Positions 42,101 to 51,620 of a stretch of 64,000 bases of DNA are shown one piece after another (position 1 is the stretch's first letter; each line of letters opens with the position of its first letter). The position numbers were made by a program, and so were the translations under genes. The notes under the pieces are model-generated. The model was not told the origin of the DNA, ran no database searches, and was given only the letters and a program-made list of their open reading frames with translations. The DNA is from Cristatella mucedo (taxonomy: Eukaryota > Bryozoa > Phylactolaemata > Cristatellidae), in NCBI GenBank assembly GCA_009760855.2, contig WPIO01000028.1:312001-376000 (forward strand), read 5' to 3'.

Positions 42101-44008
42101 TCACTGCCTATGAGATCCCAACGGCAGCGGCCGCACTGCACCACCCGGCTGCGGCCACTCTGCTCCAGCACCCAGGCTTAGCCCAGGTACCATACAGGGT
42201 ACGACAACGGACACAGCTCGCCGCCATTGCTCGCTGCTGCCTGCGCGATTCGCCGCGCCCGCCCGTGCAGCTACGCCACAAGACGCTACTCTTAGCTAGG
42301 ACGACGTCGCTGCCTGCACTGAGTGCTAGCGTTTGCGGGCCTTCTTCCCGTGCCGAGCCACACAGCACCGAAGCACAGCCAGTGTACACCCGCCGTCACA
42401 GCGGCCATCACCCTGCAGCACCCAGAGCAAGCGCTGCAGGTCTGCCGCTTAGCGTACTGTCGCCCCAGAAATGTTCGCTGAAGGAAGTAGATCCCCTGGA
42501 CCGCTCGAATATGCAAGAGCTATTATACGTGCACTTCGCGACAGCCTTTTCCCGCCAGTCACAACGGTACGAGACGAATTGGCACCAACACCTGCTTCCA
42601 AATGGCTGAATTGCAGAGTAGTTAGAGAACCTCTACTGTCGGACAGCTTTTGTGTACATACGGTGACAGGAACATGCTCGTTATAAGAATGCTTCCAGCC
42701 TATGTAAAGTGCTCACAAAATGATTGAGTTCCCCTGGGGATTTATATAAGTGTTTTACTAATATTACTACTATTAAGGTCTGCTACCCATTGAAAGATTA
42801 AAATGGAACACTGTACTGTAAGGTGTAAGGCCACATTTGACGGTATTTTCAGCGCTTCTGCTTCCTAGCTGCCGCACTGTTCTCTTTGTCTTTCAATTCC
42901 TCGTTTTTGATAAACCTCTCGGATTGTATCTTCGCTCCTCACACCGCGGTTTTCGTGAGTGAGTTGAAAGCAGAGACCCGCGAGAGCAAAGGGAAGAGGT
43001 GTGCGACAATGGCGCCTGAAATTTCGCACCTCAGCAGCAACGTTGGATGATCTCTCAGCCCCAAGCCTATCGAGAGATCTGGCACCCTCCTTGATTTTCG
43101 CTAAGCTTATCGTGGCTCTGCAGAGAGCTCCCGAAGAATGCTGTCGCCAAAGGTTCTGCACTAGCAGTTTTCGACACGCCACAGAAGACAAAGGACTCGT
43201 TTCCCCTCTCGTTTCCGCAGCGGCAGGCGGAGAGGCGGCGGAAGTGGAAGCGCTCTAGTAGTCGCCGACAATGCTTTCGGAGCAGTTTAAGGCAGTTTAG
43301 CGGCCCTCGCACGCGCGGCTCTTTTCGACGGCGCTTAGGCAAGCACGGCGATCCTCAGAGCGACGCTCGGCTGCTCAAAAAAGTGCTCGGCTCGCAGTGA
43401 GAGCCGAGAGGGCGGCTGCGGCGAAGCGAGCTGGTGGGCCGGCGCAGCAGCTTCGTCGCACTTCGCTACGATTGCAGCTGCCACACCCACACCTGCTCCA
43501 GCACCATCTCTTCGCGCCGTCCTCGGCCACGCTGACCAGCCTGCAGGCGGGTAGCCCTCTGTTCGCCACCACGGCGGGGGCGATGGCGGCTGTGACGAGC
43601 ATGGCGAACGGCGCTTCGTCGCATTCGCCGTGCACGACGCTGTTCGTCGCCAACCTGGGGCCCATGTTCTCTGAGCAAGAGCTGACCGACCTTTTCGCGC
43701 ACATACCGGGCTTCCAGAGACTGCGGCTGCACAACAAGCTCGGCGCTCCGTGCGCCTTCGTTGACTACATGGTAAGCGCCAGCCCGCCCGCCCGACCTCG
43801 TCGTCGCTGAGAAATCACAAGGACCCGCGGGCGGGCGCTGCGGACGCCTGCAGCACACCATTGGCGCGCTTTGCTTGTCTCTTCTCTGCAGGACATACAA
43901 AGTGCCGCTGAAGCTCTGACGAGACTGCAGGGCTACGTCCTATTGTCGTCCGGCGGACGCGGAGGTTTGCGCATCGAGTTTGCGAAGAACAAAATGGGCG
44001 AGCTATAG
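39031..44008 (+). CDS. cpo: Couch potato / mec-8-like two-RRM RNA-binding protein (5' end not found)
   Basis: A member of the couch potato-RBPMS-MEC-8 family of nuclear RNA-binding proteins that act in alternative splicing and mRNA regulation. Exons: 39031-39108, then 39425-39481 or 39582-39635, then 40125-40187, 40767-40908, 42029-42186, 43478-43771 and 43892-44008. All have AG/GT sites and matching phase, giving about 301 residues from RRM1 to the stop. RRM1 has RNP2 LFVSGL and RNP1 VGFVTF. It is followed by the family helix [16 protein letters not shown], an Ala-rich linker, and RRM2 (RNP2 LFVANL) ending in [13 protein letters not shown]. The first coding exon must lie upstream: no ATG occurs in frame between the TGA at 38911 and the acceptor at 39030. 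The gene follows a 6-kb CpG-rich block that may hold its promoter. It could equally be called mec-8-like; homology is by recall. Confidence 0.9.
39425..39481 (+). CDS. cpo: couch potato-like alternative exon a (RRM1 loop variant)
   Basis: A 57-nt, phase-0 exon with acceptor gctgcgtttcag and donor TCT|gtaagt. It reads [19 protein letters not shown], a diverged copy of the next exon (shared G-Y-E-x-S-x-L-K-x-T-x-K). It would replace exon b in the same RRM position and changes basic residues predicted to lie near the RNA surface. Both exons keep the frame, so including both is possible but would lengthen the RRM by about 19 residues. Confidence 0.75.
39582..39635 (+). CDS. cpo: couch potato-like alternative exon b (canonical RRM1 segment)
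   Basis: A 54-nt, phase-0 exon with acceptor gtatatttcag and donor TCA|gtaagt. It reads [18 protein letters not shown], matching the canonical couch potato sequence between LFR.Y. and PVGFVTF. Only 100 nt separate it from exon a. Confidence 0.9.
40125..40187 (+). CDS. cpo: couch potato-like exon: RRM1 RNP1
   Basis: A 63-nt, phase-0 exon with acceptor tgctccttgtag and donor CAG|gtaaac. It reads [20 protein letters not shown] plus Q. VGFVTF is the RNP1 motif of RRM1. [11 protein letters not shown] stands where relatives have AGAEAAKQDLQ. Confidence 0.92.
40767..40908 (+). CDS. cpo: couch potato-like exon: RRM1 end and linker
   Basis: A 142-nt exon with acceptor ccttatttttag and donor GGAC|gtgagt, phase 0 to 1. 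It reads [20 protein letters not shown] and then [12 protein letters not shown], completing RRM1 exactly as in couch potato. A linker follows, ending in AFFPLTG. Confidence 0.93.
42029..42186 (+). CDS. cpo: couch potato-like exon: alanine-rich linker
   Basis: A 158-nt exon with acceptor acccttgcag, phase 1 to 0. It reads [30 protein letters not shown] and then Ala/His-rich repeats to HPGLAQ. The donor is CAG|gtacca at 42187; an equally phased donor AGG|gtacga lies 12 nt later (exon end 42198). Without splicing the frame stays open to 42609. Confidence 0.85.
42695..42776 (+). mobile_element. Short L2-like tail in the couch potato intron
   Basis: tatgtaaagtgctcac, a gatttatataagtg motif and (ATTACT)n resemble the LINE 3' end. 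Confidence 0.4.
43478..43771 (+). CDS. cpo: couch potato-like exon: RRM2 start
   Basis: A 294-nt, phase-0 exon with acceptor acgattgcag and donor ATG|gtaagc. After a His/Leu-rich linker it reads [20 protein letters not shown] and later [11 protein letters not shown] and AFVDYM. RNP2 is LFVANL. The match is to RRM2 of MEC-8/couch potato, which vertebrate RBPMS lacks. Confidence 0.92.
43892..44008 (+). CDS. cpo: couch potato-like terminal exon
   Basis: A 117-nt exon with acceptor cttctctgcag, phase 0. It reads [20 protein letters not shown], then [18 protein letters not shown] and a TAG stop at 44006-44008. It completes RRM2, and the protein ends right after the domain. Confidence 0.93.
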   Translation, partial: DIQSAAEALTRLQGYVLLSSGGRGGLRIEFAKNKMGEL

Positions 44009-44570
44009 CGGCTTGATCGCACCGCACGCCCTACCGGAGCGGAGCTGACTCATTTAAAAGCGGCCATCCTTCGAAAGGCGAAAGCTTATGGCGCGAGCAA
44101 AACTTGAACTATGCATGAGAGACATGGACGCGGTATCGCAGCCGTCCGAGCTACAGAGTCAGCGAAGTACAAAGATGCGAGTTGTACTCTGTGTCGCTGA
44201 TCAGCGAGCCCTCTTGCCCTGGAAGGTACCGTGGCTATGGGCACAATCGGTTTTCATAGTGGCGCTGCTTAAATATGTGCCCATTTTCGCATTCACTAAT
44301 GTACACGATATGGCACAGGCACGAGTTAGCGAACGCACTCTCGCACACGTGCACTAACACGCAAACATGTAAATACGAAAGTGCAGTATCGATGCAAAAT
44401 GTTTTATCAGCAGCGTATTTATTCGCGACGGCGAGAGCGAATATCGCTCTCATTCGCCAGTCCAGTCCGCTGGCTGCGGACCACGGCCAGCTCACGCCTA
44501 CAGGGACTCCTGCCCTAACCATACTTTACTTGCATCGATTTGAATGCATATTGTCAATGAAGTACTTGCA

Positions 44571-44576
44571 AATAAA
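44571..44576 (+). promoter_or_regulatory. Candidate poly(A) signal of the couch potato-like gene
   Basis: AATAAA, 563 nt after the stop codon and followed by GT-rich sequence (gtgctgacaaatgttgc). It is the first AATAAA downstream of the stop that I found. Confidence 0.5.
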
Positions 44577-45191
44577 GTGCTGACAAATGTTGCAATCGGC
44601 ATCCAACTCACAGTGTTCGCTGACGCCGCCAAGCGGTAGCGATTTGACCTCGGGACTGCTGCCGTCAGTGGCAGCTGAAGAATCCGACGTCTGCGCGAGG
44701 CCGCAAGGCTAGCTCCTTACCTCATCGGCCATCAGAGCCCTTAAGGGGTACGAAAACCAAGTTTATTCGGCTTTTCGTCTTCTCCAGCCGGTAACCGGCA
44801 ATCGAACGGCTGCTATAGCAGCTTGTTGGCCGCCAGTTGGAGTCGGCCCCTGTGAGCCTTAGCCAGCATGCCGCAAGGGTCCAGCGGAACTAGGTGGCGG
44901 TATGTTTGTTCAGAAGGCAGCCAGTGTATCGAGTCACCTGTCCATTGGACATCTGGTCCTCGCGAAGGTCACTCGGCAGACTGACAGCACTTGATCGAGT
45001 GTGAGGACGGCTGAGAAGCCAGATGAAGGACTTGCGGAATTAACCACCGTCTTGCGATCGGATAACTCGTCTCCTCACCTAGGATTCAAAATCCTATATG
45101 GCACCGATGAGCTAGAGTTTTGGTACTTTTCAAAGTGATTTTACGAACGTTGAGGATGGCGTGTGTTTTAGTGGCTATCTTGGATTCATGT

Positions 45192-45674
45192 TCATGGATG
45201 TGTACCTAGCCCCTCGACAGATAAGAACAGTAGTTCTCTTTTTTTTTCGAGGATTACGGCGTCCTTAGCGAGCAAAGATATCCATACAGAGTTTACAATA
45301 AAAAAATTATGTCCGCTCTGCCGAATTTGCATAATTACATATTTTGTTCTAGTAATTAGGGAGTCCAAAGTATACCCGCGTGCGTGTAGGTGAGAGCCTA
45401 CATTCGCCCGAAGCCTGGTTTTTCCGAAAAGCCTTAAGTCTGACGGGTAAATTGGTGATAGTTTTCTATTAGTAATGCCTAGTGTGTGAACGTCACTTTC
45501 ATGGAATATAACTTGAATGTGCTCTTTCTTTTGTTTCTCTTGTAGTATGTTTACTGGGTGAACAGTCCGGAAAGCAACGACGTGCCGCGGCTTTGTCCCC
45601 CCCATACTCAGTCTACCCTGGTTGAAGTCGAGCAAGGTATCGCCGATCTCATCATTTAACCGTACCACTGGCAC
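45192..45674 (-). CDS. Unrecognised 160-codon open frame
   Basis: The longest open frame in the 44.6-47 kb interval that is not low complexity. It contains a PRHVVAFRTVHPVNIL segment and SPIYPSDLRLFGKTRLRANV. I recognise no domain. Base composition is like the flanks and no splice or promoter evidence is visible; it may be a decayed mobile-element frame or chance. Confidence 0.2.
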   Translation of the reverse strand: MPVVRLNDEIGDTLLDFNQGRLSMGGTKPRHVVAFRTVHPVNILQEKQKKEHIQVIFHESDVHTLGITNRKLSPIYPSDLRLFGKTRLRANVGSHLHARGYTLDSLITRTKYVIMQIRQSGHNFFIVNSVWISLLAKDAVILEKKRELLFLSVEGLGTHP

Positions 45675-45783
45675 AGTATACTAGCTGACTGAAGACAAAA
45701 TTGTATTTCTATGGAGCGCGCCAAAATCTTGCTCACGCGGAACTCGGAGAAGCTCTTATTGACGAAACTTACTCAAAACTGTG

Positions 45784-45985
45784 GTTCGGCATACGGAACG
45801 CTGGCCCAGAACAACGCCAACGGTTTATAGAACAAGGCACGGAGCAGCAAGACGCACGACTGCCTTCGCCCCCTTCTCACCCTCGAGTCTGAGAAGGGGG
45901 CGAAGGCAGTCGTGCGTCTTGCTGCTCCGTGCCTTGTACAATATACCGTTGGCGTTGTTCTGGGCCACCGTTCTGTATGCCGAAC
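45784..45985. repeat. Near-perfect hairpin, 96-bp arms, 10-nt loop
   Basis: Arms 45784-45879 and 45890-45985 differ at about five positions; the loop is ccctcgagtc. Equal arm lengths mean no indels. There is no coding signature. Confidence 0.93.
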
Positions 45986-46861
45986 AACAAAAACTTCCAT
46001 AGGGGCTGAGCATGCTTCCTGACAGGGTATTTCACGTAAGACGTAATCGATGGCCATTGGACGACTCGTGGCCTCCTAGCCAATAAGCCTACCTCTGACA
46101 GGCTGATTCACATCCGGCTCTCGACTCTAGCTTGGTTAGTAGAAGTCTGATGTCCAGTTGAAGCGGACCAAAGCTGAAGAACACTTGGCGGCACTCACAG
46201 CTCACGCTGCACCTAGCTGCACCATCTCTAGCAGCACTGCACAGGATACGAGGCGCTGCACGAAGGCAGCACGTCCTCTGCACGCAGACCGGCCTAAGAG
46301 CAGCATCTCGCTACACGACGACGTCGTGTACCCCAATCCATTCGCAAGGAGTGAAATCAACACGAAATCGCAACGTGACACTTCAATTTTTCAAGCACAC
46401 TATAGTATAATATCGATAAGGTACCCGCATAATTCGCACCGTCGCTCGGGCGCGTTCTCATGCATGATGGATTGTGAAGGTGGGCGGGGGGAGCACTAGT
46501 TAAGTTCACTCTAATCCACTTCAAATCCGCCGAAAGTTGGCTATGCATGAAGCTCAAATTTCATTTGAATATTGCGCTATCCTACCTTTAAAGCGCACCC
46601 ACAACATTTTTCGCAATTGCACTAGTGCTCTATCGTGGAACGGACTACAAATAATTTTGACGAGCCGGGAAAATACCGTAGCTCATTACATATATCACAA
46701 ATTGACCAGAAGTTAATAGCACGAAGCTCCAAATTTAATTACTGCATATTTGCACAAGACTCTGTGTCAAGCGTACGAACCACGTTTCGTGGCATGACTC
46801 ACGGGAATTCTCGTGCAATGCAATGCAGCTGACTGCAATTAGCCTAAGCCTTACAGGTTTT

Positions 46862-47007
46862 TCCAAGTGATTAAGGCGCTCGGTTCGAACCAAGGTCAAG
46901 GAAAATGTATTTGAATTTTGATGGCCGAGGTCGTGGAATCGAGCCCCGTGGCATATGTGAAGCGCCTGAATGAAGATTAAATACTCTTAGGGCGCTATAC
47001 AAATGAA

Positions 47008-47012
<5 letters not shown>
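46862..47012 (+). mobile_element. SINE-2 copy
   Basis: agtgattaaggcgctcggtt (head), gaggtcgtggaatcgagccc (box B), then tail taaatactcttagggcgcta followed by (AT)n. Confidence 0.65.
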
Positions 47013-47039
<27 letters not shown>

Positions 47040-47048
47040 TCAAGCCAG

Positions 47049-47107
47049 TGTAATGTAATGTATCTCCGTCTGTAACTCCACAAAGCCACAAAGACTATGT
47101 GGGTGGA
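47049..47107 (-). mobile_element. L2-B 3' tail fragment
   Basis: gtatctccgtctgtaactcc in reverse orientation, with a (TGTAA)n-like tail. Confidence 0.6.
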
Positions 47108-47334
47108 AGCCTTTAGCTTCAGTGCTACGTCGTTATACTCGAGAATTTCTCAGCAGTGGAATATGATCACTGCACACAATGCAAGGCGAAGCAATTCTCG
47201 ATTCACCTTTAAATGCACAAGCAATGATGGCGGTCACTTGTTATGTTAATCCGAGGCACGGTCTCACAAATCAAATCTTATCTGGATCACATTCTGCTAG
47301 GCAGTCAGTGGGGTAGAATCTGCAAGATCAGCAA

Positions 47335-48660
47335 ATCTCAAAGTTCTTCTAGAGCACCTCTCATCTCTCATGGGTATCACTGGCACCGTTCTGCAATGGC
47401 TCAGGTCTTATCTCAGTGGCAGACTCCAGAGTATTGGCGTGAATGGACAAAAATCATCCGAGGTACCTTTGAAATTTGGGGTACCTCAGGGCTTCGTGCT
47501 AGGTCCGGTTCTTTTCATGGTTTATCCTCTCCCTCTTGCTGATGTAATTGCCAAGCACAATCTAGGCTTTCACTTCTATGCGGATGACACTCAGTTGTAC
47601 CTTTGCTTTGATCCCACCCAGCCTTCGAGCACCTCGAATTCTCCCAACTCACTTGCTGCATGTATTGATGATATCCGCACATGAATGGCAGCAAATTTTC
47701 TAAAGCTAAGCGATGATAAACTAACCTACTAGTTATGGGCAAACCCAGTGTAATTCAGAAATTGGAAAGGCTAACCCTCAAAATTGGCTCTGCCAGCATA
47801 TCTCCTGTTGAATCAGCTCGAAATCTAATAATAATAATAATAATAATAATTCACTTGATAAAGCGCCCTCAGAGAACTTAATCTCTCTCTAGGCGCTTTA
47901 CATTTGCTGTAAAGTGAAATGCAATTGAAATCAAGGTATCATGTTCCAAAGTGATCTCCCATTAGACGACCACATCAGCTCCAAAATCAAGTTTGCATAC
48001 TTTCAGCTACATAACATTGCTAATATTCGGGCTTGTTTAAATAAGGATACCACATCTAAGTTGGTCCATGCATTTGTGACATCCCGTCTCGACTTCTGTA
48101 ACTCGCTGCTTGCTGGCCTACCGGCATGTGCAATCAGGCGATTGCAACTGGTGCAAAACTCTGCAGCCAGGCTTGTCTGTCGTGAGCGTCGCAGTTGCCA
48201 CATACACCACTTCTCGCCGACCTGCACTGGCTTCCAGTCAAGCAACGGATCGACTTCAAGGTATTGTCGCTCACTTTTAGGTCACTTAATTTTTTGGCTC
48301 CAGCCTATCTCTCAGATCTACTGCCCCACCAGGCCAAGCAGCGTACCACCCGCTTTTTGGAATCCAACAGTCTACGAATACCTCGTACAAACCTTAAATC
48401 CTTTGGAGACTGTGCATTTAGTTCGTATGCTCCTAAAACATGGAACTCATTCCTGACTTCCGTCACAACATCCCCTGACTTGACAACAGTTAAAACAAAC
48501 TTAAAACACACTTATTTAGGACAGCATTTAGTGGGTCCCTGTGATTCGTCCTTGATGTGCTTATGCCTGCTGACACTGTGCATGCTGCCACTAACCACAC
48601 AGAAAGAGATTGAGTTCTCTGAGGGCGCTTTATTAAGCGTATTATTATTATTGTTATTCT
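47335..48660 (+). mobile_element. L2-A LINE interrupted by an inverted L2-A 3' end
   Basis: RT codons from VLLEHLSSLMGITGTVLQWL through FYADDTQLYLCF, broken by a stop near 47682 and a frameshift near 47720. At 47829-47930 about 100 bp of a subfamily-A 3' end lies in the opposite orientation; the host element then resumes (gtatcatgttccaaagtgat). It ends in an (ATT)n tail at 48641-48652 after a deletion within the 3' UTR. Confidence 0.85.
47829..47930 (-). mobile_element. Inverted L2-A 3' end inserted in an L2-A copy
   Basis: (AAT)n followed by aaagcgccctcagagaactt and the next about 70 bp of the subfamily-A terminus. The host sequence reads aatcta before it and gtatcatgttcc after it. Confidence 0.75.
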
Positions 48661-49547
48661 GTCGTTGTGAAATATCTATGCTGGTATTTGTTTAAAATTG
48701 TTAGTAAATAAGAAGGTCAGTGAGAAATGCTTGGACGCCAGACGTAAGATAACCGAAGAAGCTTGCAGTCGCTGTGACCTGTGCTTTAAAAGAGGCTTTA
48801 CAGGTTAGACCGTGTTCAGAAAAGAATTCATAGAGCGTGACCATACTTTGGGGAAATAAGAAACTAGCAGATTTTGGCGCCGCCACCTCAGAGGGCGTTG
48901 CAGCCTCTGAAGATGCTGCAACGCCTCTAATGGCGCTTTCATATCTGAGTTCTCTGTCGCCTCTTAGGACTCTGCAGCTGGAACTCTTGCGGGAACTGAC
49001 CCCTCTCAGGGCGCTTTCAGCACTGCCTCTGCTGAATACCACAATTCAACTGCTTCGACGGCGATGGCTGCTCCGTTTGCATTCAATCAAGTATTATCTT
49101 TTGTAACTAGCAGACTTTTATATTCAAAATAACTTTTGATTCCTTTCTCAGGCAGATATTGCTTATAGTTTTTGTTTAAGTAATACACCTTGTCTTCATA
49201 AAGCTTAACATCAATTATGTCATCTCAGAGAAAGACATGTGTAGATAAATATATCTTTCTTTTCACTTTTCCGTTCGTCATCGACGACGTTATGTATCTA
49301 TCTCTACCCAGGAGAATAAAGTCTACGATTATCCAGTGTTGTAAAATGATTTCCGCCACGATTAAGAGGCCAAATCAAGCCATCCTGCTTGTATACCTTA
49401 CTCTCAAAAGGCGTGGCCACCGACAGGACTTTTTTCTGGCTATGAAAAAAAGCCTCACTTCTTTCGCCTCAGAAAAATTGAATTTCTCTCGTGGGGAATT
49501 TAGTTTGACGTTCTTCCTAACGAAAAGTACGAGAAACCTCGCAGAAC
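48661..49547. other. Intergenic, unassigned
   Basis: Contains a Leu/Ala-rich open frame at about 48837-49106 and sequence toward 49547 that may belong to the adjacent LTR. No recognised gene. Confidence 0.35.
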
Positions 49548-49820
49548 ACCGAAGCGGGCTCAAAGACGTTTATTCACATGGACGCCGCACGACCCAGCAC
49601 ACTGGCCTGTCCGCAGTCCTCGAAGTAACTTCCCGGGCCCTTGCTGCCTGTTACAGCAATATCAATGGCATAAATCGCAACAGCCCATACACCAACTGTC
49701 CTAATCTTTGCTGGCCCATAAATCACTCTAAGCCATAAACTAGCCGCAGGAGTAATACAAACGAAATAAATGCCGTTGACCCATAAACCAATAACATCTC
49801 AAAATAGCCACAGGGACCGC
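49548..49820 (-). mobile_element. LTR-like repeat next to the Ty3/gypsy remnant
   Basis: Related to 21765-22045. In minus orientation it follows the pol remnant, where a 3' LTR would be, but the integrase region is missing between them. Confidence 0.45.
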
Positions 49821-51620
49821 CACTTCTTCGAATTGAGAAACATCTAAGCTTGCATTGTGTTTTGCGAGCCACACTAGCAAATAATGAGGATAGTGAAAAA
49901 GTTTCACCTGCTTGTAGTCCTCGACTCGGCAAGGTTGAGTTAGCCTAGACATCGAATCTGCGTTTGCATGATCCCGAGACCTTTTATACTCTATGTCATA
50001 CTCGACAGCCCACCGTTGCATTCGCAAAGTTGGAATGGGTATATGTCTTTCTTATGCCACATAATTCATTCTCACGAGTGGCTTGTGATCAATTTGAAGG
50101 ATAAACGTAGAAGCGGAAAACCAAAGATCAGTGACCTCTTGCTCGATCTGAGAGTAGTTTCTCTCACTATTGCTAAGGCTCCGTGATGCGAAAGCTATCG
50201 GCCGCTCATCGCCGATTGGAAATTTGTGAGAAAGCACTGCCCCAAGTCCAAAGGCCGAAGCGTTGAACGCCAGTACCAATTGCATGTTCCCATTTTACTG
50301 CGTCAACACTAACTCTGTCGACAGCGTAGCGTTTATTTTAGCAAAAGCCTCGTCGCAATTAGTCGTCCATACCAAGTCTTGGTGCTTCTTCAGCAGTTTG
50401 TGCAGGGAGTTCAAGATGGTTGCCAGATCTGGCAAGAACTTGCGATAAAACTGTACTAGACCAAGGAGAGATCATAGTTCGCCAACGTCTCGTAGTGTAT
50501 GTGCTGCTTTAATTGCTTTAATTTTGTCGTTAGTGGGGTTTATTCCAGGCTCGTCTATCCCGTGTCCCCGCCCCCCCCGTAGACAAATGAGGGTTGCAAT
50601 AACGCGAACGTATCCAGACAAATTTTTAAGCCAGCATCATTTAGTCTCTGTGAGACAGCTTCGAGATTTGTATGATGAAAAACCCGGTCTGTAACCATTT
50701 TAAATATGTCTTGATAACGCGTAGCACCAAGCACCATTTACTCCCAACAGCAGCTGGTCCATAGCTTTCTGGTGGATAGCTGGTGCAGAGACAACACCGA
50801 ATGAGAGGCGGTTGTAGGAAAAGTGTCTCTTATGTGTAGTTTTACTAACGTATTGGCGAGATGCGTCGTCTAAGGGTATCTGAGCGAAGAGTCTAGACAG
50901 GTCATGCTTGGCAAACCAGACCCCACCTTTCATTTTTTCCAGAAGAACGTCAACAGGTGGCATCGGGTATAGGTCAGTGATTATACTATGATTTACAGTG
51001 ACCTTATGAAGACCAGTCAGATGAGCACGTCAGATTTAATGACTGGTAAAACTGGAGTGGCCCCTTCGCTCTGCTCAATTTCAGTGATGGCATTATCACT
51101 TTCTAATTTCGCAAGTTCTTTTTCGCATTTTCTCTTACAGCGAATGGCACAATCTTATGCTTTTGGTGGACAGGCGAAGTTCCTGGCTTAAGATGCAGCG
51201 CTGCGATTAAGCCAGCGAACTTATCTATAGAGAACTGTTAAAGAGTTCAGAGTACTTCGATAGTAGCACCGGCACGTCGTCCTCGATGGACGTCTGGTGA
51301 CATGCGCTGACACGCTGAGAAGTTGAGGTTGAGTGCAGCAATATATTCTCTGCCTAGTAGTGGAGCATCTCGCTCGAAAATTACTGAAAGATGCAGTCGT
51401 GTTGCGATCTATCCGCAGCGTACCGTTGGCCACATAACTCTCATTGGCTGTAGGGTTTGGACACTCCCGTATGGGCGTAGTGATGCTGACGTTTTCTGAC
51501 GAGGCAACTGTGAGCACACATTTTTATATACGGCTGATGGAATCATTGATACGCTCGACCCCGTATCGAACTCCTTGGACGCGTCGTGTCCCTAAATGTC
51601 TGCTTTAATAAAGGAGGCTG
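49821..51620 (-). pseudogene. Ty3/gypsy-type retrotransposon pol remnant
   Basis: Broken frames in pol order on the minus strand. A pepsin-like protease with DTGSS (about 51567-51553); a reverse transcriptase segment (50963-50700) with GGVWFAKHDLSRLFAQIPLD and YNRLSFGVVSAPA; an RNase H segment (50285-50052) with GAVLSH, RPIAFASRSLSNSERNYSQI and TDHKPL-like IDHKPL; and HANADSMSRL at about 49970. Stops and frameshifts lie between, and the integrase is absent. Inactive. Confidence 0.85.

Larger units (their letters stand above)
44600..46860. other. Intergenic, mostly unassigned
   Basis: Apart from the unrecognised frame at 45192-45674 and the long hairpin at 45784-45985, I see no known repeat or gene. 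Confidence 0.4.

Noticed and set aside
49217-49738. 173-codon plus-strand frame
   Set aside because: Its second half overlaps the LTR-like repeat and no domain is visible, so it is more likely a chance frame across retroelement sequence.
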